Shown: positions 8,736-16,529 of the stretch, one piece after another | Numbering within the stretch: the first letter of the stretch is position 1 | How the letters are laid out: the number at the start of each line of letters is the position of its first letter | Source of the DNA: Faecalibacterium sp. CAG:1138 | GTDB taxonomy: Bacteria; Bacillota; Clostridia; Christensenellales; CAG-917 | Assembly (NCBI GenBank): GCA_000434675.1 | Contig: HF988647.1 | Location: forward strand, 58,740 to 87,302 | Direction of reading: 5' to 3' | DNA length: 28,563 nucleotides | Made by a program: the position numbers and the translations under genes | Notes under the pieces: generated by a model | The model's input: only the letters and a program-made list of their open reading frames with translations | Told to the model about the DNA's origin: nothing | The model's database searches: none

Positions 8736-8763
8736 ATATTTTACCTCCTATATGGCTTTGCTG

Positions 8764-8792
8764 TATTTTATGACGACGGAGGTTTTTGTGTT
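8764..8792 (-). promoter_or_regulatory. Sigma-K-like promoter for the Cys-rich gene
   Basis: On the minus strand CATAAAATA (8772-8764) fits the sigma-K -10 pattern CATAnnnTA, and AACAC (8792-8788) supplies an AC element 15 or 17 bp upstream. No sigma-A hexamer pair is evident. The predicted start is about 20-25 nt before the AGGAGG site. Consensus knowledge is from Bacillus; use here is inferred. Confidence 0.45.
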
Positions 8793-8821
8793 ACTTTGCC
8801 GCAAAAACCGCACGTATTTTC

Positions 8822-8850
8822 TTGAAAAGAATCGAAAAACGTGGTATCAT
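8822..8850 (+). promoter_or_regulatory. Sigma-A promoter for the metallophosphoesterase gene
   Basis: TTGAAA (8822-8827), a 17-bp spacer and TATCAT (8845-8850), with an extended TG at 8842-8843. The predicted transcript start lies only a few nucleotides upstream of the AGAGGT ribosome site. Confidence 0.7.
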
Positions 8851-8864
8851 AATAAAGAGGTAAT

Positions 8865-9593
8865 ATGAAAGTTTTTTCTATATCCGATTTGCATCTTTCG
8901 TTTTCAACCGACAAACCGATGAACGTTTTCGGCGACGCATGGGAAGGCTATTGGGAAAAAATCGTCGAGGATTGGAACGAAAAAGTGTCCGACGAAGACA
9001 TAGTTCTTCTGGCCGGCGATTTGTCGTGGGGCATGAAAATCGACGACGCTAAGGCAGACTTTGTCCAAATCGGCAAGCTTAAGGGCAGAAAAGTCATCGT
9101 GAAGGGCAATCACGACTACTGGTGGTCCAGCCTCGGCAAAGTGAAATCCATGGTTTCGGAATACGGGGTTTACCCTATTCAGAACAACGCGGTGAAGCTT
9201 GACGGCTTCGTGTTTTTCGGAACGCGCGGTTGGGTGATTCCGACGAAAGACACTTCGGAGGCCGACCGAAAAATTTACGAGCACGAGATTTTGCGGCTCA
9301 CGATGTCGGTTGAAGATATGAAGAAACAGCTGTCGGAAGGCGACGTTCCGGTGGGGCTTATTCACTACCCGCCGTTCAACGTGAAGTTCGACGAATCGGA
9401 GCTGACGAAAATCTTTTCGGCCTCCGGCGCAAAGAAAGTGGTTTACGGCCACCTGCACGGAAAAAACAGCCGAGTTCTTCCCGTGGTCAATCGCGACGGA
9501 GTGGACTATTATATCACCAGCTGCGATCAGGTTGACAACAAGCTGATTTTGCTCTACGACACCGACGTAAAAACCGAAGAAACGCCTATATAA
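8865..9593 (+). CDS. Calcineurin-like metallophosphoesterase
   Basis: Predicted 242-residue soluble phosphoesterase. The dimetal-site motifs are all present and ordered: Asp8 and His10 (SISDLHLS), Asp52 (LLAGDLSWG), Asn82 and His83 (VKGNHDYWW), His167 (LIHYPP), and His196 and His198 (VYGHLHG). These bind two metal ions and hydrolyse phosphomono- or diesters. The substrate cannot be told from sequence. It resembles the short stand-alone phosphoesterases of Firmicutes rather than MRE11/SbcD or YmdB. It is a single-gene unit with its own promoter and terminator, so the neighbours give no functional hint. Confidence 0.9.
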   Translation: MKVFSISDLHLSFSTDKPMNVFGDAWEGYWEKIVEDWNEKVSDEDIVLLAGDLSWGMKIDDAKADFVQIGKLKGRKVIVKGNHDYWWSSLGKVKSMVSEYGVYPIQNNAVKLDGFVFFGTRGWVIPTKDTSEADRKIYEHEILRLTMSVEDMKKQLSEGDVPVGLIHYPPFNVKFDESELTKIFSASGAKKVVYGHLHGKNSRVLPVVNRDGVDYYITSCDQVDNKLILLYDTDVKTEETPI

Positions 9594-9630
9594 TATAAAT
9601 ATAATTATATGCTCCTATTAACCATAATAT

Positions 9631-9666
9631 AACCGCTCGGATTTGACAAAAATCCGAGCGGTTTTT
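9631..9666 (+). terminator. Intrinsic terminator after the phosphoesterase gene
   Basis: A 14-bp stem (9631-9644 with 9650-9663) around a 5-nt loop runs into a T-run ending at 9666. It isolates the gene from the dcw cluster. Confidence 0.88.
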
Positions 9667-9920
9667 CGTGCGATGAAATTTATGCAAAAAACGGCGGATT
9701 TTCGGCGGTTGAAATTTTGTTTTCGAGGTGCGCTTTCGGCGTAACAAAAATCAGGTCAAACGCATAAAATGGGGTGATTTTTCGAAAAAGTCAGGGAGGC
9801 GTAACCACCACGCTTTTTTGGCGCAAACTGCCTGAAACGGTGTGAAATCGGCAGATAATGCCGCAATTTGGTCAAACAGAATAAAAATGACAAAAAAATT
9901 TTCGAAAAATTACAAAAATG
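9667..9920. other. Intergenic stretch upstream of mraZ, no gene seen
   Basis: About 250 bases with no open frame backed by a ribosome site. I see only weak elements: GCGT/ACGC followed by six T near 9800-9818, and a CGGCA/TGCCG mini-hairpin near 9850-9864. The last 80 bases are A/T-rich and lead into the mraZ regulatory site. Confidence 0.5.
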
Positions 9921-9935
9921 TGGGTAAAAGTGGTT
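9921..9935 (+). promoter_or_regulatory. Probable MraZ operator (two direct repeats)
   Basis: TGGGT (9921-9925), a 5-nt spacer and TGGTT (9931-9935) form two direct repeats with a 10-bp period. This matches the known E. coli MraZ target, TGGGN repeats separated by 5 nt, and the AAAGTGG-type boxes of mollicutes. The second repeat touches the -35 hexamer of the mraZ promoter, so MraZ binding should autoregulate the operon. Confidence 0.65.
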
Positions 9936-9962
9936 GCGTCTGAAAAATATCTATGATATTAT
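9934..9962 (+). promoter_or_regulatory. Sigma-A promoter of the mraZ operon
   Basis: TTGCGT (9934-9939), a 17-bp spacer and TATTAT (9957-9962), with an extended TG at 9954-9955. It lies about 35 nt upstream of the mraZ start and just downstream of the putative MraZ repeats. Confidence 0.65.
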
Positions 9963-9996
9963 TAAACTACAAAATAATTCGACAAGGAGAGGAGCA

Positions 9997-10434
9997 ATGT
10001 ATTTCTTTGGTAAGTACAATCACCAAATGGATGCAAAAGGCAGACTTCGCATTCCGTGCAAGCTGAAAAGCGCGCTCGGCAGCGACTTCATCGTAAGCCG
10101 CGGCGTCGGCGGATGCCTGTTCATTTTCGCTCCCGACAAAATCGAAGAAATTCAGCGCAAACTGGCTTCCATTCCGTTTGGCGACAAACAGAATCAGAAG
10201 ACCGCAAGAACCTTCTTCGCATCCATCGATCAGCCGGAAGAGGACAATCAGGGAAGATTCATTCTCGATCCGTCCTTACGAAAATTCGCCGACATCAAAA
10301 AAGGCGTCGTGTTCGTGGGCGTGGGTAACCGCATCGAGCTTTGGTCGGAGGAACGCTGGAACGAATACAACAACCTCGACAATCCTGAAGCGTTTGACGA
10401 AGCGTTTGTCGATCTGGAAAAATACGGAGTATAA
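9997..10434 (+). CDS. mraZ: MraZ, transcriptional regulator of the dcw cluster
   Basis: Predicted 145 residues, the usual length. MraZ is a ring-forming AbrB-fold DNA-binding protein that controls its own dcw operon. Its two internal repeats are marked by DAKGR (12-16) and DNQGR (83-87), the paired DxxxR signatures. I use the ATG at 9997 because AAGGAGAGGAG lies just before it and the protein begins MYFFGKYNH as MraZ does; an in-frame ATG at 9934 sits on the promoter. rsmH follows 2 nt downstream. Confidence 0.96.
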   Translation: MYFFGKYNHQMDAKGRLRIPCKLKSALGSDFIVSRGVGGCLFIFAPDKIEEIQRKLASIPFGDKQNQKTARTFFASIDQPEEDNQGRFILDPSLRKFADIKKGVVFVGVGNRIELWSEERWNEYNNLDNPEAFDEAFVDLEKYGV

Positions 10435-10436
10435 AA

Positions 10437-11369
10437 ATGGAATTCAAGCACTTGCCGGTTATGCTTTGGGAGTGTATCGACGGACTTAACGTCAAAGAGG
10501 ACGGCATCTACGTCGATTGTACGCTCGGGGGCGGTGGCCACAGCTTGGAAATAGTTAAAAAGCTGAAAACGGGCAGGCTGATTTGCATAGACAAAGACGC
10601 CGACGCAATCTTAGCTTCCGCCGAACGCCTTAAAGAGCATAAGGACAAAATCACTTTCGTCCACGACGACTTCAAGAATATCAAAAACATTCTGGACGAA
10701 CTGGGGATAGAAAAAATCGACGGAGCGCTTATGGACCTCGGGGTGTCGAGTTATCAGATAGACACCGCGGAAAGGGGCTTCAGCTACATGAAAGACGCGC
10801 CGCTCGACATGCGCATGGATCAAAGTCAGTATCTCACGGCCTTCAACGTCGTGAACGAATACTCCTTAAACGAACTTACGAGGATATTCACCGTTTACGG
10901 AGAAGAAAAGTTCTCCAGAAGAATTGCCGAAAACATCGTCAGAGAACGCGACAAAAAAACGATAAGCACCACGGGCGAGCTTGCTGCTCTTATCGAAAAA
11001 AGCGTTCCGGCGGCAAACCGTTTCAAATACGGAAACCCGTCGAAAAGAGTGTTTCAGGCAATAAGAATCGAAGTCAACGGCGAACTCAACCGTCTTGACG
11101 AAGCGGTGTCCGAGCTTATCCGAAGGCTTAACCCGAAAGGCAGGATATGCGTCATAAGCTTCCACAGCTTAGAGGACCGAATAATCAAAAACGTTTACAA
11201 ATATTTCGAAGCCGACTGCATCTGCGACAAAAGCTTGCCGAAATGCGTCTGCGGAAAGAAAAGGGAAATCAAAATTCTGACCCCGAAGCCGATTACGGCC
11301 ACGAAAGAAGAACTCGAGGTCAACAGCCGCGCGGAATGCGCCAAGCTGAGGATAGCGGAAAAATTGTGA
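10437..11369 (+). CDS. rsmH: 16S rRNA (cytosine-1402 N4) methyltransferase RsmH
   Basis: Predicted 310 residues, typical of RsmH (MraW). It uses S-adenosylmethionine to methylate N4 of C1402 in the decoding centre of the 30S subunit. The binding motif VDCTLGGGGHS (about residues 26-36) and the conserved LMDLGVSSYQ, ERGFSY and ISFHSLEDRIIK are all present. GGAGT ahead of the ATG lies inside the end of mraZ, consistent with coupled translation. It occupies its standard place as second gene of dcw. Confidence 0.97.
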   Translation: MEFKHLPVMLWECIDGLNVKEDGIYVDCTLGGGGHSLEIVKKLKTGRLICIDKDADAILASAERLKEHKDKITFVHDDFKNIKNILDELGIEKIDGALMDLGVSSYQIDTAERGFSYMKDAPLDMRMDQSQYLTAFNVVNEYSLNELTRIFTVYGEEKFSRRIAENIVRERDKKTISTTGELAALIEKSVPAANRFKYGNPSKRVFQAIRIEVNGELNRLDEAVSELIRRLNPKGRICVISFHSLEDRIIKNVYKYFEADCICDKSLPKCVCGKKREIKILTPKPITATKEELEVNSRAECAKLRIAEKL

Positions 11370-11398
11370 TAATAAAATTTTAAGTGAGGATAGAAACT

Positions 11399-11965
11399 AT
11401 GTTAGCCACCAGAGAGAGAACTGAACAACAACAAAATCAAAACGTCGATTATCAAGTTTACACCAACTACGTGCCTCGCTCCGGCTATGGCCAACAGGTA
11501 AGCGATTCCTACGCGTCCCGGACTGCTCAGAGAAACGACGAATACACCGACTATTTGTGGAACAAACTCAACGGTTCCGCAGCTTCGCAGACCTATGCGC
11601 CGAGACAGAGCTATTACGCTCCGACGGCTCCAGCTCGCACCGAGCAGGAATTCAGACCTGTCGAATACACCAGAGCCGAACCTAAAGCCGCCGCAAAACC
11701 TCGCAGAAAACTGAACACTCAAAGCAAAGTTATTCTTGCGGTTTACATTGCCGTCGTGCTTCTTATCACCGCGCTCGTCATCGTCAACGCCGAAGTTATA
11801 AACGGCAAAGATTCGCACGAGCTGCCTGTTACCACCGTAACCGATCCGTTCGTCGCAACCGAAGAAGGTTTGCACTTTATGGCAAGCCCGGTCGAATACA
11901 ATGTCGAAACCAACTGGTTCGACAGCTTCTGCGACAAACTGAACGACATTTTCGGCAGCAACTGA
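11399..11965 (+). CDS. Single-pass membrane protein in the FtsL position of dcw
   Basis: Predicted 188 residues. I do not recognise a named family, but the position between rsmH and the class B PBP gene is that of ftsL. The layout is a polar N-terminal region rich in Gln, Tyr, Arg and Pro (1-108, likely disordered and cytoplasmic), a single transmembrane segment at about 110-129, and an extracytoplasmic tail of about 58 residues. Classical FtsL has a short N-terminus and a long leucine-zipper coiled coil after the membrane helix; no such heptad pattern is visible here. The ATG at 11399 has GAGG 9 nt upstream. A terminator follows, so mraZ-rsmH-this gene form one transcription unit. It may be a divergent FtsL replacement or an unrelated divisome accessory protein. 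Confidence 0.75.
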   Translation: MLATRERTEQQQNQNVDYQVYTNYVPRSGYGQQVSDSYASRTAQRNDEYTDYLWNKLNGSAASQTYAPRQSYYAPTAPARTEQEFRPVEYTRAEPKAAAKPRRKLNTQSKVILAVYIAVVLLITALVIVNAEVINGKDSHELPVTTVTDPFVATEEGLHFMASPVEYNVETNWFDSFCDKLNDIFGSN

Positions 11966-12002
11966 AACTTCACTATGCTTGCGAGAACATAGTATAAATC
12001 CC

Positions 12003-12043
12003 AAAAAAGCGATCGCCTCGGAAACGGGGCGGTCGCTTTTTTT
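12003..12043 (+). terminator. Intrinsic terminator within the dcw cluster
   Basis: A stem of up to 17 bp (12003-12019 with 12026-12042, including G-T wobbles) around a 6-nt GGAAAC loop ends in seven T. A smaller ACTATG/CATAGT hairpin precedes it (11972-11993). It separates mraZ-rsmH-ftsL-position gene from the PBP gene. Confidence 0.88.
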
Positions 12044-12052
12044 ATTCTTTTT

Positions 12053-12081
12053 GCATATAGGTTGCGGCGAATTCATAAAAT
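12053..12081 (+). promoter_or_regulatory. Sigma-E-like promoter for the spoVD-like gene
   Basis: GCATATA (12053-12059) fits the Bacillus sigma-E -35 pattern KMATATW exactly. After 14 bp comes CATAAAAT (12074-12081), 7 of 8 to the -10 pattern CATACAMT. The spacing is that of the consensus. spoVD is a sigma-E gene in B. subtilis. The predicted start is at or next to the ATG at 12088. A sigma-A reading (TTGCAT, 19-bp spacer, TAAAAT) is weaker. Confidence 0.55.
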
Positions 12082-12087
12082 TTGGAT

Positions 12088-13995
12088 ATGAAAGATGAAT
12101 TTTTGTATAGTCCGAAAAAGAGAATTTTGGCGTTTTTGCTGCTGGCAATCTTCGTTTTTACGGCGATTCTCGGCAGGTTTTGTTACGTGCAGATTTTTTG
12201 GGGGAAGGAGCTGACGGCGAAAGCCAAGGATCAGTGGATGCGCGATTTGCCGCTTATGGCGGAGCGCGGCGAGATAAGGGACGCCGAAGGCGTGGTGCTC
12301 GCGGCGTCCGCCACCGTTTACACCGTGTACGTCAGACCGAACGCCGTTACGGACCCCGAGGAGGTGGCGGAGCTTCTTTCGGAAAAGCTCGGCGCGGACA
12401 AAGCCAAGCTTTTGGAGAAAATCACCAAGCGCGGCGTTTCGGAGATAACCGTGGCGAAAAACGTCGAAAAGGAAAAAACGGTTTCCATAAAAGAAGCGGG
12501 ACTTTCGGGGATTTATTTTTCGGAATCGGTCAAAAGATATTATCCTTACGGCAGTTTTATGACGCAGCTTCTTGGGTTTTGCAACGTTGACGTGGTGGGG
12601 CAAAGCGGCCTCGAAAGCTATTACGAGGACTACCTGAAAGGTATCGACGGCGAAGTGCTGACGGAAACCGACCTCGTGGGAAGGGAGATTGATGGCAGCG
12701 AGGAGAAGTATATTCCGTCCGTTCGGGGGCTAAACTTACAAACGACTCTGGATTTTAAGGTTCAGATGATCGTCGAGGGCGCTTTGGAAAAGGCAATGGC
12801 GGCGACGAAAGCGAAAAACGCAAGTTGTCTGGTTATGGACGCCGACACCGGCGCGGTGCTTGCAATGAGCTCGAAGCCGGACTTTGACCTTAACGCCGTG
12901 CCGCGCGACGACATTCGGACTCTTTTTGCAAACAGCAAAAATCTGCTCGTTTCCACGGTGTACGAACCGGGAAGCACGTTCAAAATTCTGACGTCCGCAA
13001 TAGCGCTCGAAAAAAACGTGTTCCCCGAAGGAAAACGGTTCTACTGCGCGGGTTCGAGAATAGTGGACGGCAAAAAAATCAGATGCTGGAAATCGAGAGG
13101 GCACGGCAGTCAGACTTTCGCCGAAGGCGTCAAAAACAGCTGCAACTGCGTGTTTATGGACAGCGCGCTTCAGATAGGGACGGACACTTTTTACGAATAT
13201 CTTGAAAGGTTCGGCCTAAAAAAGAAAACGGGAATCGACGTCGTGGGCGAAACCTCGGGACTGTTTTTGCCGCAAAAAAGCGTCAAATCGGTGGACCTTG
13301 CGAGAATAGGCTTCGGGCAGGCGGTGGCGGTGACTCCCGTCGGACTTGCCGCGGCCGTTGCGGCCGCAATAAACGGCGGCACTTCGGTTACTCCGTATAT
13401 CCTGCAATCGGTTTCGGACGGCGAGGGGACGGAAGCGTACAGACACAAAGAAAAGACCGGCGAACGCATCATCGGAAAGGAAACCTCCGACAAACTCAAA
13501 AGCATGCTTTACCTCGTCGTTTCCGAGGGCGGAGGCAAGGGCGCGTACGTTTCGGGCTACGATATAGGCGGCAAAACCGGCACGGCGCAAAAATACGAAA
13601 ACGGAAAAATAGCGTCGGGAAAATATATCTCGAGCTTCATAGGGTTCTCTAAAGCCGGAGGAAGAAATTTGTTGGTGCTGTTTATGGTGGACGAACCTGT
13701 GGGACCGTACTACGGAAGCATAGTGGCCGCGCCTTACGTCGGCGAAATCTTCAGAGGAATTTTCGCAAGATACGGCGAGGAGCCGTCTTACGACGAAACC
13801 GACCGTAAGCTTTTGACAAAAACCTTCGTTATGCCCGACGTTACGGGACTTTCGATTTCGGAAGCGGAAAGAAAAATGCGGGAACTGGGCGTGTTTTTCG
13901 AAACGGACGGCGACGGCCAAACTGTTACGGAGCAGATCCCCGCGGCGGGCGCAACCTGCAACGGAAAAACCGTTGCGCTTTTGGTTACAAATTGA
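12088..13995 (+). CDS. spoVD: Class B penicillin-binding protein with PASTA domain, SpoVD-like
   Basis: Predicted 635-residue transpeptidase. A short cytoplasmic tail and one transmembrane segment (about 12-31) are followed by the PBP dimerisation region (ERGEIRDAEG from about 59) and the transpeptidase domain with Ser296 in STFK, SCN (351-353) and KTG (496-498), all intact. One PASTA domain ends the protein (about 580-635, starting FVMPDVTGL). In B. subtilis the PASTA-bearing SpoVD makes spore cortex and lies just before murE, as here; many clostridia have the same order. The sigma-E-like promoter and flanking terminator support SpoVD rather than the vegetative FtsI/PBP2B, but an FtsI role cannot be excluded because no other class B PBP is in the window. 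The ATG at 12088 lacks a Shine-Dalgarno site; an in-frame TTG lies 6 nt upstream. Confidence 0.85.
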   Translation: MKDEFLYSPKKRILAFLLLAIFVFTAILGRFCYVQIFWGKELTAKAKDQWMRDLPLMAERGEIRDAEGVVLAASATVYTVYVRPNAVTDPEEVAELLSEKLGADKAKLLEKITKRGVSEITVAKNVEKEKTVSIKEAGLSGIYFSESVKRYYPYGSFMTQLLGFCNVDVVGQSGLESYYEDYLKGIDGEVLTETDLVGREIDGSEEKYIPSVRGLNLQTTLDFKVQMIVEGALEKAMAATKAKNASCLVMDADTGAVLAMSSKPDFDLNAVPRDDIRTLFANSKNLLVSTVYEPGSTFKILTSAIALEKNVFPEGKRFYCAGSRIVDGKKIRCWKSRGHGSQTFAEGVKNSCNCVFMDSALQIGTDTFYEYLERFGLKKKTGIDVVGETSGLFLPQKSVKSVDLARIGFGQAVAVTPVGLAAAVAAAINGGTSVTPYILQSVSDGEGTEAYRHKEKTGERIIGKETSDKLKSMLYLVVSEGGGKGAYVSGYDIGGKTGTAQKYENGKIASGKYISSFIGFSKAGGRNLLVLFMVDEPVGPYYGSIVAAPYVGEIFRGIFARYGEEPSYDETDRKLLTKTFVMPDVTGLSISEAERKMRELGVFFETDGDGQTVTEQIPAAGATCNGKTVALLVTN

Positions 13996-14022
13996 CTTAA
14001 AAGGTCGATTTTCGCCTTGCCG

Positions 14023-14051
14023 TTGACTTGGTTATTATTACATAATAAGAT
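14023..14051 (+). promoter_or_regulatory. Sigma-A promoter for murE-mraY-murD-ftsW-murA-divIB
   Basis: TTGACT (14023-14028), a 17-bp spacer and TAAGAT (14046-14051), about 33 nt ahead of the murE ATG. It gives the cell-wall genes their own vegetative start, independent of the spoVD-like gene, which has no terminator that I could see. Confidence 0.7.
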
Positions 14052-14084
14052 ATTTTCAAAGACAATTTGAAAAGAGGTTTGACT

Positions 14085-15518
14085 ATGAAAAAACTTAAAG
14101 ACCTTCTGGTCGGCGTCGCAGACACCGACGTTGACGTTGACGTGACGGGAATATCCGTCAGAGCTCAAAAAACCGAACCCGGAAATTTGTTCGTCTGCCT
14201 GAAGGGCAGCGAGTACGACGGTCACGACTTTGCGCTTAACGCGCAGATGCTTGGCGCGGTTGCCGTCGTTTCGGAGCATAAAACCGAATGCAGTTTGCCT
14301 GAAATCATCGTGCCGGACGCCAGACGCGCGTATGCGATAATTTCAAAAAACTATTTCGACAACGCGTCCGACAAACTGAAAATCGTTGCCGTTACGGGCA
14401 CGAACGGCAAAACTTCCACCGTGGAAATTCTGTCAAAGATGCTCGAAGAGGCGGGAGTTACCGTCGGGACGATAGGAACGCTTGGCGCAAGGTACGCGGG
14501 GAAAACCGTCAAAACCGACATGACAACGCCTGATCCTTACGACATGCACCGTTTGTTTGCGAAAATGCAGAAGGCGGGCGTGGAAACCGTGGTTATGGAA
14601 GTGTCGGCGCACGCGATATGTCTGGAAAAAATGAGCGGAGTGGTTTCGGACGTGGCGATTTTCACCAACGTTACGCCCGATCATTTGGACTATTTTAAGG
14701 ATATGAAAACGTATGCCGACGTCAAAAAGAGTTATTTTTCCAAAAAAACGACGAAATTTGCCGTTTTGAACGCTGACGACGTAACGGGACGGGAGCTTAT
14801 CGAAGAAGCAGACGTGCCGTCGGTGTCGTACGGGCTGGAAAATCCGTCGGACGTGTTTGCCATAAACGTGGAGCATACGGACGAAGGAACGAATTTTGTG
14901 GTGAACCTTTTCGACGACGTATTCAGAGTGAAAACTCATCTGCACGGTTTGCACAACGTCAGAAACGTGCTGGCAGCAATGACTGCGGCGAAGGTGCTTG
15001 GCGTGAAAAAAGAATGTATGCTTGCGGCGCTTGACAAGCTGGAGAGCATTTCGGGAAGGTTCGAGATAGTGGTGAGCGGCGGCGCGAAGATCGTGGTGGA
15101 TTTTGCACACACGCCCGACGGACTCAAAAACCTTCTGGAGTCGGCAAGGGAGCTTTGCACGGGAAGGCTGTGGGCGATTTTCGGCTGCGGCGGAGATCGG
15201 GACAGGACGAAGCGGCCCGTTATGGGGCAAATCGCGTCGGAGCTTGCGGACAGAATCGTGCTGACGTCGGACAATCCGCGAAGCGAACAGCCGCCGAAAA
15301 TCATCGAGGAAATTCTGGCGGGAGCGGATCCCAAAAAATGCGTGATGACGACGGACAGGCGCGCGGCGATAGATTTCGTGCTTGAAAACCTCGCCCCGGG
15401 CGACGTGGCGGTGTTTGCGGGAAAGGGCGCGGAAAACTATATGGAAATCGCAGGCGTTAAGCACCCGTACAACGATATGAAGGAAATTTTGCAAAAAATA
15501 AGGAGCAAAACGTGTTAG
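14085..15518 (+). CDS. murE: UDP-MurNAc-tripeptide synthetase MurE (meso-DAP type)
   Basis: Predicted 477 residues. This Mur ligase adds the third amino acid to UDP-MurNAc-L-Ala-D-Glu in the cytoplasm. The ATP loop VTGTNGKTS is at about 103-111, with the ligase motifs EVSAHAICLEKM and NVTPDHLDY following. The specificity motif DNPR (396-399) is the one associated with meso-diaminopimelate, whereas lysine-adding enzymes differ here, so the wall should be DAP type. The ATG at 14085 is preceded by AGAGG 7 nt upstream; an in-frame TTG at 14067 would precede that site. murF, which normally follows, is absent and mraY overlaps the stop by 7 nt. Confidence 0.95.
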   Translation: MKKLKDLLVGVADTDVDVDVTGISVRAQKTEPGNLFVCLKGSEYDGHDFALNAQMLGAVAVVSEHKTECSLPEIIVPDARRAYAIISKNYFDNASDKLKIVAVTGTNGKTSTVEILSKMLEEAGVTVGTIGTLGARYAGKTVKTDMTTPDPYDMHRLFAKMQKAGVETVVMEVSAHAICLEKMSGVVSDVAIFTNVTPDHLDYFKDMKTYADVKKSYFSKKTTKFAVLNADDVTGRELIEEADVPSVSYGLENPSDVFAINVEHTDEGTNFVVNLFDDVFRVKTHLHGLHNVRNVLAAMTAAKVLGVKKECMLAALDKLESISGRFEIVVSGGAKIVVDFAHTPDGLKNLLESARELCTGRLWAIFGCGGDRDRTKRPVMGQIASELADRIVLTSDNPRSEQPPKIIEEILAGADPKKCVMTTDRRAAIDFVLENLAPGDVAVFAGKGAENYMEIAGVKHPYNDMKEILQKIRSKTC

Positions 15519-16528
15519 GAGGCATGATAGACTCGGTAAGAAAACTGACTCTTGCGGTTACGGTGGCTTTTGCACTCGGAATGGCTTTGGCGCCGCTCGT
15601 CATAAAGCTTGCGAAAAAGCTTAAGGCGGGGCAGGTGGTGCTAGGCTACGTCGAACAGCATAAGGCAAAAAGCGGCACTCCGACCATGGGCGGAATTATA
15701 TTTATCGTTCCGATCGTCGTTTCGACTTTGATTTTCGGCTATTCCGAAATGAACCTCGTTGCCGTGATGACGACGGTGGCGTATGCCGTTTTGGGATTTT
15801 TGGACGACTTTATCAAGGTTCGCTTCAAGCAGAATCTGGGGCTTCGCGCCTACCAAAAACTTATCGGACAATTCGGCATCGCGGTGCTCGTTGCGCTGTA
15901 CGCCTACAAAAATCCGTTTGTCGGAAGCGAAATAAATCTGCCGCTGACCGAAAAAACGTGGAATCTTAAGGGGTGGTACGTTCCGTTTGCCATGCTGGTC
16001 CTGATTGCTTCGACGAACGCGGTCAACCTCACGGACGGCCTCGACGGCCTTGCGGGAAGCGTGTCGCTGGTGTATTTTTCGGTATTTTCGGCGATAATCC
16101 TGATTTTGGCGGCGTCCTTAAAAAGCTTCGGAAGAACGCTTGAAGCAAAAGAGCTTTCGAACCTTGCGGTCTTTTGCGGCGCGGCGATAGGCGGCGTTTC
16201 GGCTTTTTTGTGGCACAACGAAAACCCCGCAGAAATCATGATGGGCGACACGGGTTCGCTGGCGCTCGGCGGAGCGGTGGCCGTGGTCGGACTTTTTTCA
16301 AAGTCGCCGCTTTTAATCCTTTTGGTGGGCATAATGTACGTGGTAAGTTGCATATCTGTAATAATGCAAGTGGCCGCGTTCAAGCTGACGGGCAAACGAA
16401 TTTTCAAAATGTCGCCGTTCCATCATCATCTGGAGAAGTGCGGCGTTAAGGAACAAAAAATCGTTTGGTGGTACGTTATTCTGACCTTGATCTTCGGGCT
16501 TGCGGCAATATCTTGCCTGGGAGTGTAA
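15512..16528 (+). CDS. mraY: Phospho-MurNAc-pentapeptide transferase MraY
   Basis: Predicted 338-residue polytopic membrane enzyme that links phospho-MurNAc-pentapeptide to undecaprenyl phosphate, forming lipid I. Recognisable motifs are SGTPTMGG, GFLDDFIKV with the catalytic Asp pair, NLTDGLDGLAG, MMGDTGSLALGG and the HHHLE loop (MSPFHHHLEKCG). I favour the GTG at 15512 because AGGAG (15501-15505) stands 6 nt upstream; the ATG at 15524 would have its AGGAGG only 1 nt away. The start overlaps murE and murD begins 1 nt after the stop. Confidence 0.96.
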   Translation: MLGGMIDSVRKLTLAVTVAFALGMALAPLVIKLAKKLKAGQVVLGYVEQHKAKSGTPTMGGIIFIVPIVVSTLIFGYSEMNLVAVMTTVAYAVLGFLDDFIKVRFKQNLGLRAYQKLIGQFGIAVLVALYAYKNPFVGSEINLPLTEKTWNLKGWYVPFAMLVLIASTNAVNLTDGLDGLAGSVSLVYFSVFSAIILILAASLKSFGRTLEAKELSNLAVFCGAAIGGVSAFLWHNENPAEIMMGDTGSLALGGAVAVVGLFSKSPLLILLVGIMYVVSCISVIMQVAAFKLTGKRIFKMSPFHHHLEKCGVKEQKIVWWYVILTLIFGLAAISCLGV

Positions 16529-16529
16529 A

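Noticed and set aside
9798..9818. Terminator between the phosphoesterase gene and mraZ
   Set aside because: The GCGT/ACGC stem is only about 4 bp despite six following T, and the real terminator of the upstream gene is at 9631-9666.
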